Below are positions 43,222 through 53,421 of a stretch of 64,000 nucleotides of DNA, one piece after another. The stretch is from assembly GCA_902168105.1 (NCBI GenBank), contig CABHOY010000091.1:110969-174968 (forward strand), given 5' to 3'. This DNA comes from an uncultured Flavihumibacter sp. (GTDB lineage: Bacteria; Bacteroidota; Bacteroidia; Chitinophagales; Chitinophagaceae). Each line of letters starts with the position of its first letter. Position 1 is the first letter of the stretch. Position numbers and translations under genes: made by a program. The notes under the pieces are model-generated. The model saw only the letters and a list, made by a program, of their open reading frames with translations, was not told where the DNA came from and ran no database searches.

Positions 43222-44282
43222 TTATTTCTTTTGAGCCAGTTTTTCCCAAGTTTTCTTCGCGCCTTCAATCTCTGCCATGTCACCCTTTGACCATCCTTCT
43301 TTCTTGCCAATTCTTAATAACATATTCTGAGCTTCAACCTCCAATTCTGCCAAATGTTCCGAAACATACGCCTCCCCATACTTTTTATACTGCTGATAGT
43401 GGATTGCTTCCTCTATCGCTGATATCCTATTAAATTCTGTCCCTATGAAAGTAATATCGAAGTTGCCGTTTTCCAATATCCGAACTGAAGCCTTCTGCCC
43501 CATTGCCTTCATAAATCCTATATCATCAGGGCTTTCTGCTAAAAAAGAGTTACATCTTTGTTGTTATAAATTTTAAGAATTTTATTCCCTTCTCTAAAGT
43601 TACTTGCATATTTGGGTGTTGGAATTAGCCCTTTGTACATTACAAATAACCCAATTGCTTGCCCCCAAAGCTCAAAATTTAGTGGATCTTTTTTTAATTG
43701 TTCTGCAAGCTCTACCGGTGTTGTAAGAATTGGAACTATAAAATCTTTTACTACATTATTATTTGGAATTGCAGGGAAATTTTCTGCCCACTTATCTTTC
43801 GGGATTTTATTTCCATAATGCATAGCTCCCGGAATCTGTGTTATTGTAGCTACTGTGTAAAGAATGACATTCCCTATTCCTTTTGCAGTTCCCACGACAA
43901 TATGTCCCTTTCTGTAGCCTTGAATTTCGTCATCAGTTGCACCAGGTGGTTCTGCTAACAACATAAACTCACCAGGATCTGCTTCTGCCCCGTCCAAATC
44001 AACGAATTTTGTTGGCATATTGCTTGCAAATTGATAGGCTGTAAGCATTGGATATTTCCAACCTAACGGATCCACACTCAAGAACCTCCCTAATCTCCCA
44101 TCGTACACCCGCATCCCATAATCCTGCTGGTTCCCCTCTCCCTTGACTTCATTATCATTCTCCTTCCCATTAAACCCATAACGATAACCGCCCGCATTAT
44201 CCTCTCTAGCCGACCCCCTAATATGCTTAGAATAAGCGCCCTGGTTAACATTATCATCAGGAACTTTCCACCTTAGTCTCAA
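43222..44282 (-). pseudogene. Orphan Rhs C-terminal tip, split by a frameshift at a run of six T
   Basis: The first part (43539-44282, no ATG, preceded by an in-frame TAA) is a free-standing Rhs core end: YRYGFNGKENDNEV, YDGRLGRFLSVDPLG, MPTKFVDLDGAEAD. After KDVTLF comes TAG directly behind TTTTTT (minus strand, 43545-43550 on the plus strand as A6). A -1 shift there continues LAESPDDIGFMKAMGQKASV and runs without interruption to FIGTEFNRISAIEEAIHYQQ and a final KKTWEKLAQKK at 43222. The tip domain has EEAIH and ELEVEAQN, which could suit a zincin-like fold, but this is weak. The piece has no signal peptide, so it can act only after recombining with a full Rhs gene, or is dead. Confidence 0.75.
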
Positions 44283-44338
44283 TTATAACATGGGCTCCTT
44301 TATAAAGCATAATCACTATCAATTCATATTCAATACCA

Positions 44339-44932
44339 TTATCGAGCTTGGGTCAGAGTCTTAGTTTTACAAGCCAACAATGAATCTAGCTTCAGTAAGT
44401 ATTGACTATTATCACCATGATGTAACTCATCTCTATTGAATGTATAAATGCCATTTTCGCTGAGAGTGCAGCGAATTAGATCTATTTTCAATCTTGGGAT
44501 AGTTGTAATATCCAGTACCGACAGTTCTTTATAAATTTCCTCTATGTTATTGTAGGCTCTAAAATAATTTTCTATAATCACTTTTTGCTCTTCAATTCGC
44601 TTTACAAGACGTATTGATTTAGTATTTATTGAATAACATGCCACCCTATATTTATTCTTACTCACATTCCATATAATGAAGCCAGATTTAATATAAAAAT
44701 GTTCACAAAATAAATAAATATCCCTATTATAAGGGATATTTAAACTTTTAAAAGCTTGTGAAAAAAATAATTTATTTCTACCATAAACCAACTCCAGTCT
44801 AGTCGAATCGTCATCGCTATTCCTTAATGACTCTATTGGATACAAAGCTTTACCATGCGCCTCCGAACAATTTATAATACAATTGTTAAGGAAAATGACT
44901 GAAATCACTAATAAGGCACTAATATTTTTCAT
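44339..44932 (-). CDS. Candidate immunity lipoprotein for the Rhs protein
   Basis: The 197-residue product has a hydrophobic signal segment (ISALLVISVIFLNNC) with Cys residues that could be lipidated. The rest is a mixed protein with no recognised family. It overlaps the end of the large Rhs gene by 14 bp, the tight coupling typical of toxin-immunity pairs. A periplasmic or outer-membrane immunity protein would fit a metallopeptidase toxin acting outside the cytoplasm. The base composition is more AT-rich than the Rhs gene, which is common for tip/immunity cassettes. Confidence 0.65.
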   Translation of the reverse strand: MKNISALLVISVIFLNNCIINCSEAHGKALYPIESLRNSDDDSTRLELVYGRNKLFFSQAFKSLNIPYNRDIYLFCEHFYIKSGFIIWNVSKNKYRVACYSINTKSIRLVKRIEEQKVIIENYFRAYNNIEEIYKELSVLDITTIPRLKIDLIRCTLSENGIYTFNRDELHHGDNSQYLLKLDSLLACKTKTLTQAR

Positions 44933-47900
44933 ATAAGAATAAATTTATCCCATCTCTATCTTTTACGGATGATCTTCTTTCTCGATTTCCGTTCAACTGG
45001 ATAGGAGTAGAAGCCCCAACTTTACTGTTAAGCAAAACACCATTTTGATGATCGGTACCGTCCCTCTGCGGATGTCCTATAGCCCTGTAATAAATATTCT
45101 CCATCTGTATGGACTCGATAGCATCTGCAGTTGCTACACCTAGAGAATATGGCCATGCATGGCCAAGCAATTCATGTATATTATTTGCAATTTTCGACGA
45201 TGCCTGCGGCACATACCTGCCCCATCTCACATAGTCATTTAACATTGGATTAATATCGGATGTCTGAATAACCAGATACTTATGGTTATTTGTCGGTAAA
45301 GTCGCCTGTCTTCCAAGTAATCTATCAAAGTCACCCATTGTAGGGATATTTGAATTTATATATGAAATATAAGAAGCATGTTTAACAGGATCTAAACCTA
45401 CTGCCGGGCTAGCGTCTGAGCTTTGTACAAATGATATTTCATAGAGATTCGATTGATTAACCACGTTAAAATACCCCCATGCGACATCTCTTAACTCTCC
45501 TGACATAGAGGACGATTCTGCATCCAATGCGTCAAAAAAGGCATCTCGTTTAATCTGATTAAATGTTTTGCCATCCGCTCCCAGCTGGAATAATGCCTTA
45601 ACGCGATTTTGTTGATTGAATACAGTATGTATTATATTCTTTTGCTCTGCAGCTGAGGCATTATTTACACCTCTTAATGTATCTCCCAGTCGATCGCTAT
45701 AACGAATAGGATTAGAATAAAAAGTCGAATACTGACTTACACCGTCGATTGGCTTGGGATCCAGATTCCATCTCCTACCTATCCTTGAATCATATTCCCA
45801 GAACTGCGCTGTATAATTATTACCTCCTACCTCACTCGAGTGCTCTTGCCCATTAAACCCATAACGATAACTTCCAAGGTCCCACTGCCTGTCAGGTTGC
45901 AACATACCAAAAGGATAATAATCCTGTGCACTCAATACCTCTGCCTCATAATGATCCACAACACCACCTATCACCGAATCCACAACCTTATCAGAAATAG
46001 TCGCCAGCACGTTCCCCAGGTGGTTCGTCAGCTCGTAGCGCTTATTGCCTTTTTTCAGCCAATTTGTATCGCTTCGATTCTGAGGGAGTACACTTGCATC
46101 CATATCAGGGCTCCAGATACCTAAACGACTGCTACCATACAAATGCTGTTCTTTCCAATATACCTGACTGTCTCCGTCCTTATTTCCATAAACGGCTAAC
46201 ACGTTCCCTTGTGCGTCACGCACATACCAGGTACTTTCTTTAACAGAGCCCTTAGTATAGAGTTTATACACCCGGTTACCTGCGGCATCATAACGATATA
46301 CCAAAGAACTTCCATCGGACTTAATGATCGTATCAATCTTTCCATACAAGGTCCATTTAATGGTGTCTATTTTACCTTGTTTATCAAAGATCAGATTACC
46401 GATGTTATCATAAAGGTAATTATTTGCCGTCTGAGTTTTCAAATCTTCAGTATATGAAGCATCATTTGCACTATCAACAACGTGTGACAACTTGTTATTC
46501 AGCAGGTTACCAGCTCCATCACGTGAGTACGTATAAGTCAGCTGATCCATGGCTAAACTTCTGCTACTACCGTTCCGGGTATACTTCAGAATGTTGCCGT
46601 TACCATCATATGTAACTGATTCGCTGAATGGATCATGTGCTGTTGCAGGGCTCCAGTTACTGACACCAGTTGCCAAAGGATGCTGACGCATACCTTTTAA
46701 GCGATTTAACTGGTCATAACGGTAACTGTAGCCTACAGTTTGCTGTGCCGCGACCCGTTTCAATGCCAAGGTACTACGTGCAATATTTCCATTGAAGAGA
46801 TTCTGCCCTGCGTCAGTAGGCTGACCTTCAGTCCAGTTCAGTGCGAAGGCGTTTGCACCGTTACCAATTGCTTTATAGTCTCCATTAAAATAGTCCAATG
46901 AATAAGCATATGCATCACGAGCAATGGGAGTTTGCGCACCATCCCCTCCTATCTCATTTTCAGGTGACAGATAGTTACCATTTACTCCCTTCAGCCATCC
47001 TTGTAATGTATACGCGTAGTCAAGTCCCTGCACAAGCTGCTCATTTCCAAGTTCTGTCCTGGCAAGAGGTCCATGTAGGAAGTAACGGTAAGCCGCATCT
47101 ACATGGGGGGCCTCCATTTCCCAACCGTCTTGGGATACGCTGTTAATGCCAGTGACTGTTTTAGTCAGGCGATTCTCCGCGTCATACTCATAGCCGTAAA
47201 TGAACTGGTCCGATCCGCCCCTTTGGTATCGCACTTTATTTACTTTCCCACTTACAAGATCATACTGGTAATCAAATTGCTTTGTACCCAATCCTGCGAT
47301 CTGCTGCCACAATGTTTTCACATTACCTATCTGATCATAACTGTAATAGGTAGCCTGTTGAGGATTTCCATTACTATCTTCGCCATAAGTGACCGCACTT
47401 ACTCTTTTGCGCAGGTTAACCTGCGCATCGGCGATCTCTGAAACAGTACCACTTTTAGGAACATCGTAATAAGTTCTGGTAATCTCTCGTCCCGTGGCCG
47501 AATAAACACTACCCGTGCCATCGCCAGACAGGAAAGGCTGCACACCCGGTTTCCCTGCAATATTCGTCTTTTCTCCCACTTCCATAATCCGGCCCTGCTT
47601 GTCGTATACTGTATAGCTAAACCGGTCATTTGCTCCGCGTCCCTGGGCATTCAGCTGCTCTGCGTTTTGAGATGCCACCATTCTTCCCAGCATGTCATAC
47701 CAGAAATGGCTGTCGCCTCCGTCAGGTGTGTGCTGTGCTTGTATACCATTCAGCGCCTGGTAACTATAAGAAGTCGTCAATGTATGTTGCGGATAAACCC
47801 CGGCATATTGGCTTTCAGTAGTAGAACCACTGCCATAAGTACCTTCCGATCCCAGTGCTGGTGTATTAAAACGGCTCCAGTTAAGTAGATTTGCGGTTAA

Positions 47901-50900
47901 CGCCGAATCATACTCAGGGCTAAGCCCCAGACAAGATTCAGCAGCATTGGCCGCTATCTCCTCATTGCTTAATAACTTGCTATAAAAACGCAGCTGCTTT
48001 AAGGCTGTGTAATTTTTGGGGAATGTAAATGTAGATCCAGACCTTATCTCCCATCCACAAGCACCTGAAGGATCAATTACTGCAAGAGGACAAAGTTTAC
48101 CGTTTACATATACTGTCAGATCATTCCTGTTTAATCCTGCTCCCTGGATTACAATATGTGTCCACTGCTTTAATGGTAATATTTCAGCTATGCTGACAGT
48201 CGTATGCGCTGACAATACAATTTCCGACTCATTTGTGGGAAGTGGTGTAACCGTATAAACATCTATGTTCAGATAGCTTCCATTCACACATGTACTCAAT
48301 ACGTACCTGTTATTACTTCCAGTCATCAACACCTGGCTGCCACCTGCATTTTTGTTGTAGAGCCACATCTCCAGCGCTTCATTAGTTGACCGGTCAAGCG
48401 CATTATTTAGCTGTTGCAGTGCAACCACTTCGCTGGTATTCGTAGCGCTACCATCATAATTACAGGAGGCCTGCATGTGCGCCCGCGCACTATCAACCTG
48501 AGGGAGGAGAGCATCATCCAGCGGATGAACGCCTTCAGGAGGAACCGTACGCACCAGGTTACCTGCCTGGTCATAGTAATACAATGTATAATGATATGTC
48601 TGCTGTAGCGCCTTTAAAGTAACTACTGGTTTGTTTGAACCACAATATGCGATATACCTTTTACGGAACAGGCGCTTTTCCTCTTCGATATATTCTTTGT
48701 ATAAAACCTTTCCTGTCACTACAGCATCGTCAATTATCTGCATCATGCATTCATAGTTATCCTGCTTTACTTCCGTAAATACAGGACGATTGCACAACAT
48801 TAATGTAGTGGACGATGGATGCGCTGCAATTGAATCGGCGAAATTACTGTAGTCTGAATAAGATAAGGTAAAACCAAAACGGCTGTTAAAATAGTTGCCA
48901 ACAACAGTTTCGTAATTAATATGCGTTGTATCGAGGCCTCCTGATATCTCGCTCTTTAACGCCGCCACCGCCTCATTATACTCCTGAGGAGTAATACAGC
49001 CCTTTGCTCCCTTCTCCATAAAAACAGGAAGCTTTACAGGCTTTTCCAACAGGTAACGACAGTTACTACATCCCTTCTGTAACAGCTGTAATTCAGCATC
49101 GGTTATGTTCATCGCCGCTCCATATTTCTGCTGCAGATATGCATAGAAAGTACCGCTACCACCGACTGTCGTATAGTCAGCAAGTAATGCAGACAATGTG
49201 CTACATACGGCAGGATCTATTGCATCCAGTACATGGTCAACAGCCTGTAGTTTAACTTCATAAGGATATGGCGCTTCTATCAAGTAAGGATTACAAGTCG
49301 TACTCATAGTATCACCCAGTACGCCTGCGATTACGTCCTTAAACGATTTGTATCCCTCCGGAGTGGTAGATCTTCCTGACGGAAGCGTGCTGGCACCATT
49401 CAGATGCTCTGTATCGCCTCCTAACCTACAGACCTCAAGTAATTTATTTCTCAACTGGCTAATAGTCGCAGAAGATTTTCCTACCAGGCAACCGTCCAGT
49501 TGAGACATCCAGGTATCTACCTGCGCTTCGCAATTCTGTTTAATCATCAGTGCGAGCGCCTCATCAACCATCCCCTTCAGTGCCAAGGTATCAGTCGTTA
49601 TTTCCGGCGTAGCGTATGAAATTTTACCGATACGGGAAGTCTTATTGGCATATGCCGGATTACATGTTGGCTCAGGTGGAGCTTCTCCATCCACACACGA
49701 TACTTTTGATATCTCCCATGTCGTGATATCTCCCCTTTCTGTAAAAGGAAAAGTTTCAGGTGTCGAATTAGTTAAATAGATCGGAAAAAACCTATCTGGA
49801 TCATCCGGTAACCAGGTCACTTTCATACTAAGCGAAGCACCCGCAGGAAGATCCGGGCCAGTATATTCATACACAACTGTAGTGTAACCTTCAATATCAT
49901 GCTTTACCAATTTGGTAAAATCTTCAGGGCCGGCTTCAGCACAACTAAAAACGGGACCGGCTCTCAGTGCCGATCCGCAATTGACACCAGATATACGTAA
50001 TGAATTAAAAGGAATTCCCTTACTAACAGTGAAGTCAACAGAAGATTGTCCTGCAGTAATCGTAACACTCCGGGTTAGCGTCAGATCCTTATACTCTTCC
50101 GGATAGTAGATACTAAGCGTTACCGGCTGAGTAAAAGGAATGCCTATATAAGATATTCTTACAGTATCACTGGTTGCAGCAGCATTCCAGATACCTACCT
50201 GTTCCAGTGAGAATTGTGACTGATCCGGACAATTTGTTGTCGGATACTCAACCGGTTTTCCAATAGGACAGGCACTTCCACAATAAATAGAAGAATCTCT
50301 CAATCGCTGATAGTATTTCTCCTTTACCTCCAGATACTTATCCCGATACATTACCCATTCCCTATCAGGAATTCTGCAATCGTCATTTGGAGCACAGTTC
50401 GTCAAGTTGTCTGCTTCCCTTGTTGGTACGTTATTGATATTAGTATTGCCTGTATAATCAGCACAATAGAGCATATAATCAACAAACTTCACAAGATTTC
50501 TGACAGGCGCCGTTGTGGGAACACCAGCTACATTTCTTGAGTAGTTCGTCAGGTCATTGATAAATAAAGGAGCATATTGGGATCCTTTACCTGTAAAAAA
50601 TGTATCATGCTCAACCAGCCAGCTAATATTATCTTTGTTGTAAACAGCACCGGTGACAACGTTAGGGATATCTGCTATTTTATTTGCAAAAGTGCGCAAC
50701 CTCAAGTCCCAGTCCAGCAGGTCCGAATTGTCACGGCAAAACTTCAGCGCGCAGAATTCCGGATGAAATTCTACAAACCTGCCAGCCCATTCAGGCCGCC
50801 AGTATCTTACAAGTAATTGTAGTGTGAATGCACTGTCATGAGGAGAAGAAATAGTACCATCTTCCAATTCGAACTGCTCGTTAATGTACTCCTGTGAGGT

Positions 50901-53408
50901 ATCAGGCATTGGATTAAATACCTGCCTCCAATAGAGGTTCAATACATTAATAGAAGCTTCGACAGCGGTATAATTCGCGTCAAAAAGAGCATACTGTCCT
51001 CCAGGGCTAACATCAAGCTTCATCTTGTCCTCCAGGTCCCTACAGGGAGAATTGTTACCACATGAAGCCTTTAATGTCGCGCATTGATTTGATAAAGAAT
51101 CATATAAATGATCGATCCAGGGATCGATATACGGATCAAACACAATTACGCTGTCTGCCCGCAAACGCTCCTTTATCCGTCGGCTAAACTCACTCAAATT
51201 ACCCAGAGATTCCTTACAGGTAGTGCAGTCATTGAAACAAGAAGTAAAGTCTTTACCATGCAATGCAGTCTCAATAAATGACCATTGCGATTGCAGGCTG
51301 GTATTTTTTTCTACATACTTTCTTGTAAATAAAGCCACAGACTCTTCAGGAATAGTCAGATCAACTGTGATATAATATTCTCCGATTTCAAAATAAGCTC
51401 CTGCTTCTACGTGAGAAATCGTTTCCTGATCGCAAACACCGTAATGCGATCCAACTGGATATGGGTCTGTATTCTTGAACACATCCTTACCACAATTGTC
51501 AGTAACACGAATATAAAGTTGGTAGTAGCACTCGCTACAAATGCGTACACCATTCTCTTCATATTTATTCACCAAACCCCTGACATCAAAAGATAGGTTT
51601 ACCGGTCCAGACACGCTACTTGTGTAAGTTGTCGTACCAGAAACAGTCATTTTTGAAACGTCAAATGAAAACTCCCGATTCAAAATAACCTCCGTTTTTT
51701 GCACCGTGTCAGGTTTTGATGGCAGCTTGTCAAGGTTTCGAGTGCCTCCCCCAGCCAGTGCAGTGGCAATGGTTCGCCCCGTAGCATCCTGGTAGCTGAT
51801 ACTAACCTGACCATTTCCATCGACGGTCATGTTCTTGAGATAATGACTAGCAAAGCCCACATCACTCCCGAAAAGTCTGTCCAACTCCGACTGCAGCGGT
51901 TTTCCATAAAAGAATCGGGTAGGGTTACCAACACCTACGCCTATTGCCCAACTGGGCTGGAATGGCTCTCCAACCCCACCCTGTATACTGACACGACCAG
52001 TATTGTCAGCAGTGTAACGGGTAACTGCAAAAGGATATCCTGCGGCATCAGGTATATATTTATTCTCTGATCTGACGCTCTCTCCTGCCAAAAATTCGTT
52101 TTGTGGAGAATAATATTTTGCTGCGCCGGCTGTTATTTTTAATGGTTGCGGCTTGTCAATGCAGAGGCCCGCGCTGCCGTATGCATGATTGAAATTATAA
52201 GGCGTGCTATCGCTTGCAAGGTGAAGCCCAGGATAATATTTAAACGCAGATTCCTTTAACGGCACAGGAAGAATATTAACCAGCGGACGCCCGAATTCAT
52301 CATAAATCGACTCCTGGACTACTGCACTTTTATCGGAGTTATTTACAGTAACAGTTTGACGGCTCCGTGAAGTACCATCAAAATAAGTGACTACTTCTTT
52401 CTTTTTGCCATCTTCCGCATATACAGCATTGTATTGCCAATTTTTATTTTCCTCATGCCATGCATAGTCTGTTAGTTCTATCACACCAAGTTTTGTCTCG
52501 TCTGTCACTCCCTGTCTAGTTTCATATTGCCAAGGATACTCAATCCGGGCAGTATCATCCTGATATTGTACGGGACGTATACGTACGAGGAGATATTTCG
52601 AATTATTCACCAAAGAAATATCATACATCTCCTTCTGTACAGTCACCCTGGTAGCGTTGTTCCTGAACATTTTCTTCAGCACATCTTCTTTAACAGCCGC
52701 CGTGTCACCAAGCACACCACCATTATAAGAATCTTCGTCAATAAACGTCCATTCCAGGTCATACTCTTCCGCGCCGGTAATGTTATTCCAGATTAGAGAC
52801 ACATCATTTGCTTCACCCGCTTTTGGCAGTATTATTTTGGGCAACAGTTTGGCACTATTATCGAGATCATAAGACCTTTCTACTACTACCTGGCTGATTA
52901 ACCGAAACGCCGCAGGAAGAGTCGTACCCAGTTCGGCACTGGTAATATCATTAATGGTGATCTTTACCTTGTGACCATTCTTAAAACGGTGCATGGCCGC
53001 ATCCTGGTAAGCAACTCCGGCAGCAGGATCATAACTTATTTTCAACTTTATATGGTCATCAATATTAGGCTCTGGCTGGCCAGGTAGCGACCAGTATTCA
53101 ATTTTCAGGTCAATTTCACATTTGAAAGCTTTAGGTAGTACCACACCGGATTCCCGGTAAAGGCCGAAGGTGACAAGATTACTAACCGTCTTGTTATGCA
53201 TCTTGGCCCAATCGAAGCCACCTGCAAACTTCTCATCTTCCAGAAGGAGTATATCTCCCTTCTTCAGCTCTCCCTGTATCTGATTCTGATATTTCTCAAT
53301 AGCATTGAACGCCCTGACCTGTAGCACTCCACAAAGCATGCAGACGATGGCGATCAGCCTTACCATTGATTTTTTAGCGTAAACGAAACGCATATGCATT
53401 TTCAACAT
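44919..53408 (-). CDS. Giant Rhs (YD-repeat) protein with a HELLGH metallopeptidase-like tip
   Basis: The 2829-residue protein has a signal peptide (start ATG at 53408; internal ATGs at residues 4, 6 and 15 are also possible). Residues about 330-400 match a DUF6443-type region (YFDGTSRSRQT, YDEFGRPLVNILP). A LamG/ConA-like domain lies near 1665-1830. YD repeats fill about 1835-2480 (YDKQGRIMEVG, YSYDQIGNVKTLW, YRYDAAGNRVYKLY). The Rhs core follows (KRYELTNHLGNVLATISD, YYPFGM, YRYGFNGQE, RWNLDPKP near 2530). The variable tip (about 2560-2829) has HELLGH at 2745-2750, the zinc-binding pattern known from dipeptidyl peptidase III, with IESIQMEN downstream. There is no T9SS tail, so the export route is unclear. 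Confidence 0.9.
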   Translation of the reverse strand: MLKMHMRFVYAKKSMVRLIAIVCMLCGVLQVRAFNAIEKYQNQIQGELKKGDILLLEDEKFAGGFDWAKMHNKTVSNLVTFGLYRESGVVLPKAFKCEIDLKIEYWSLPGQPEPNIDDHIKLKISYDPAAGVAYQDAAMHRFKNGHKVKITINDITSAELGTTLPAAFRLISQVVVERSYDLDNSAKLLPKIILPKAGEANDVSLIWNNITGAEEYDLEWTFIDEDSYNGGVLGDTAAVKEDVLKKMFRNNATRVTVQKEMYDISLVNNSKYLLVRIRPVQYQDDTARIEYPWQYETRQGVTDETKLGVIELTDYAWHEENKNWQYNAVYAEDGKKKEVVTYFDGTSRSRQTVTVNNSDKSAVVQESIYDEFGRPLVNILPVPLKESAFKYYPGLHLASDSTPYNFNHAYGSAGLCIDKPQPLKITAGAAKYYSPQNEFLAGESVRSENKYIPDAAGYPFAVTRYTADNTGRVSIQGGVGEPFQPSWAIGVGVGNPTRFFYGKPLQSELDRLFGSDVGFASHYLKNMTVDGNGQVSISYQDATGRTIATALAGGGTRNLDKLPSKPDTVQKTEVILNREFSFDVSKMTVSGTTTYTSSVSGPVNLSFDVRGLVNKYEENGVRICSECYYQLYIRVTDNCGKDVFKNTDPYPVGSHYGVCDQETISHVEAGAYFEIGEYYITVDLTIPEESVALFTRKYVEKNTSLQSQWSFIETALHGKDFTSCFNDCTTCKESLGNLSEFSRRIKERLRADSVIVFDPYIDPWIDHLYDSLSNQCATLKASCGNNSPCRDLEDKMKLDVSPGGQYALFDANYTAVEASINVLNLYWRQVFNPMPDTSQEYINEQFELEDGTISSPHDSAFTLQLLVRYWRPEWAGRFVEFHPEFCALKFCRDNSDLLDWDLRLRTFANKIADIPNVVTGAVYNKDNISWLVEHDTFFTGKGSQYAPLFINDLTNYSRNVAGVPTTAPVRNLVKFVDYMLYCADYTGNTNINNVPTREADNLTNCAPNDDCRIPDREWVMYRDKYLEVKEKYYQRLRDSSIYCGSACPIGKPVEYPTTNCPDQSQFSLEQVGIWNAAATSDTVRISYIGIPFTQPVTLSIYYPEEYKDLTLTRSVTITAGQSSVDFTVSKGIPFNSLRISGVNCGSALRAGPVFSCAEAGPEDFTKLVKHDIEGYTTVVYEYTGPDLPAGASLSMKVTWLPDDPDRFFPIYLTNSTPETFPFTERGDITTWEISKVSCVDGEAPPEPTCNPAYANKTSRIGKISYATPEITTDTLALKGMVDEALALMIKQNCEAQVDTWMSQLDGCLVGKSSATISQLRNKLLEVCRLGGDTEHLNGASTLPSGRSTTPEGYKSFKDVIAGVLGDTMSTTCNPYLIEAPYPYEVKLQAVDHVLDAIDPAVCSTLSALLADYTTVGGSGTFYAYLQQKYGAAMNITDAELQLLQKGCSNCRYLLEKPVKLPVFMEKGAKGCITPQEYNEAVAALKSEISGGLDTTHINYETVVGNYFNSRFGFTLSYSDYSNFADSIAAHPSSTTLMLCNRPVFTEVKQDNYECMMQIIDDAVVTGKVLYKEYIEEEKRLFRKRYIAYCGSNKPVVTLKALQQTYHYTLYYYDQAGNLVRTVPPEGVHPLDDALLPQVDSARAHMQASCNYDGSATNTSEVVALQQLNNALDRSTNEALEMWLYNKNAGGSQVLMTGSNNRYVLSTCVNGSYLNIDVYTVTPLPTNESEIVLSAHTTVSIAEILPLKQWTHIVIQGAGLNRNDLTVYVNGKLCPLAVIDPSGACGWEIRSGSTFTFPKNYTALKQLRFYSKLLSNEEIAANAAESCLGLSPEYDSALTANLLNWSRFNTPALGSEGTYGSGSTTESQYAGVYPQHTLTTSYSYQALNGIQAQHTPDGGDSHFWYDMLGRMVASQNAEQLNAQGRGANDRFSYTVYDKQGRIMEVGEKTNIAGKPGVQPFLSGDGTGSVYSATGREITRTYYDVPKSGTVSEIADAQVNLRKRVSAVTYGEDSNGNPQQATYYSYDQIGNVKTLWQQIAGLGTKQFDYQYDLVSGKVNKVRYQRGGSDQFIYGYEYDAENRLTKTVTGINSVSQDGWEMEAPHVDAAYRYFLHGPLARTELGNEQLVQGLDYAYTLQGWLKGVNGNYLSPENEIGGDGAQTPIARDAYAYSLDYFNGDYKAIGNGANAFALNWTEGQPTDAGQNLFNGNIARSTLALKRVAAQQTVGYSYRYDQLNRLKGMRQHPLATGVSNWSPATAHDPFSESVTYDGNGNILKYTRNGSSRSLAMDQLTYTYSRDGAGNLLNNKLSHVVDSANDASYTEDLKTQTANNYLYDNIGNLIFDKQGKIDTIKWTLYGKIDTIIKSDGSSLVYRYDAAGNRVYKLYTKGSVKESTWYVRDAQGNVLAVYGNKDGDSQVYWKEQHLYGSSRLGIWSPDMDASVLPQNRSDTNWLKKGNKRYELTNHLGNVLATISDKVVDSVIGGVVDHYEAEVLSAQDYYPFGMLQPDRQWDLGSYRYGFNGQEHSSEVGGNNYTAQFWEYDSRIGRRWNLDPKPIDGVSQYSTFYSNPIRYSDRLGDTLRGVNNASAAEQKNIIHTVFNQQNRVKALFQLGADGKTFNQIKRDAFFDALDAESSSMSGELRDVAWGYFNVVNQSNLYEISFVQSSDASPAVGLDPVKHASYISYINSNIPTMGDFDRLLGRQATLPTNNHKYLVIQTSDINPMLNDYVRWGRYVPQASSKIANNIHELLGHAWPYSLGVATADAIESIQMENIYYRAIGHPQRDGTDHQNGVLLNSKVGASTPIQLNGNRERRSSVKDRDGINLFLYEKY

Positions 53409-53421
53409 TAAGAGGTTAACA

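Noticed and set aside
45159..45176. A true dipeptidyl peptidase III (M49) domain
   Set aside because: Only the HELLGH motif agrees; the tip is far shorter than M49 enzymes, and the second EExxxE/D motif is not convincing.
45900..47900. Repeated sequence resembling a repeat array
   Set aside because: The periodicity comes from protein-level YD repeats of the Rhs gene, not from DNA repeats with spacers; it is not a CRISPR array.
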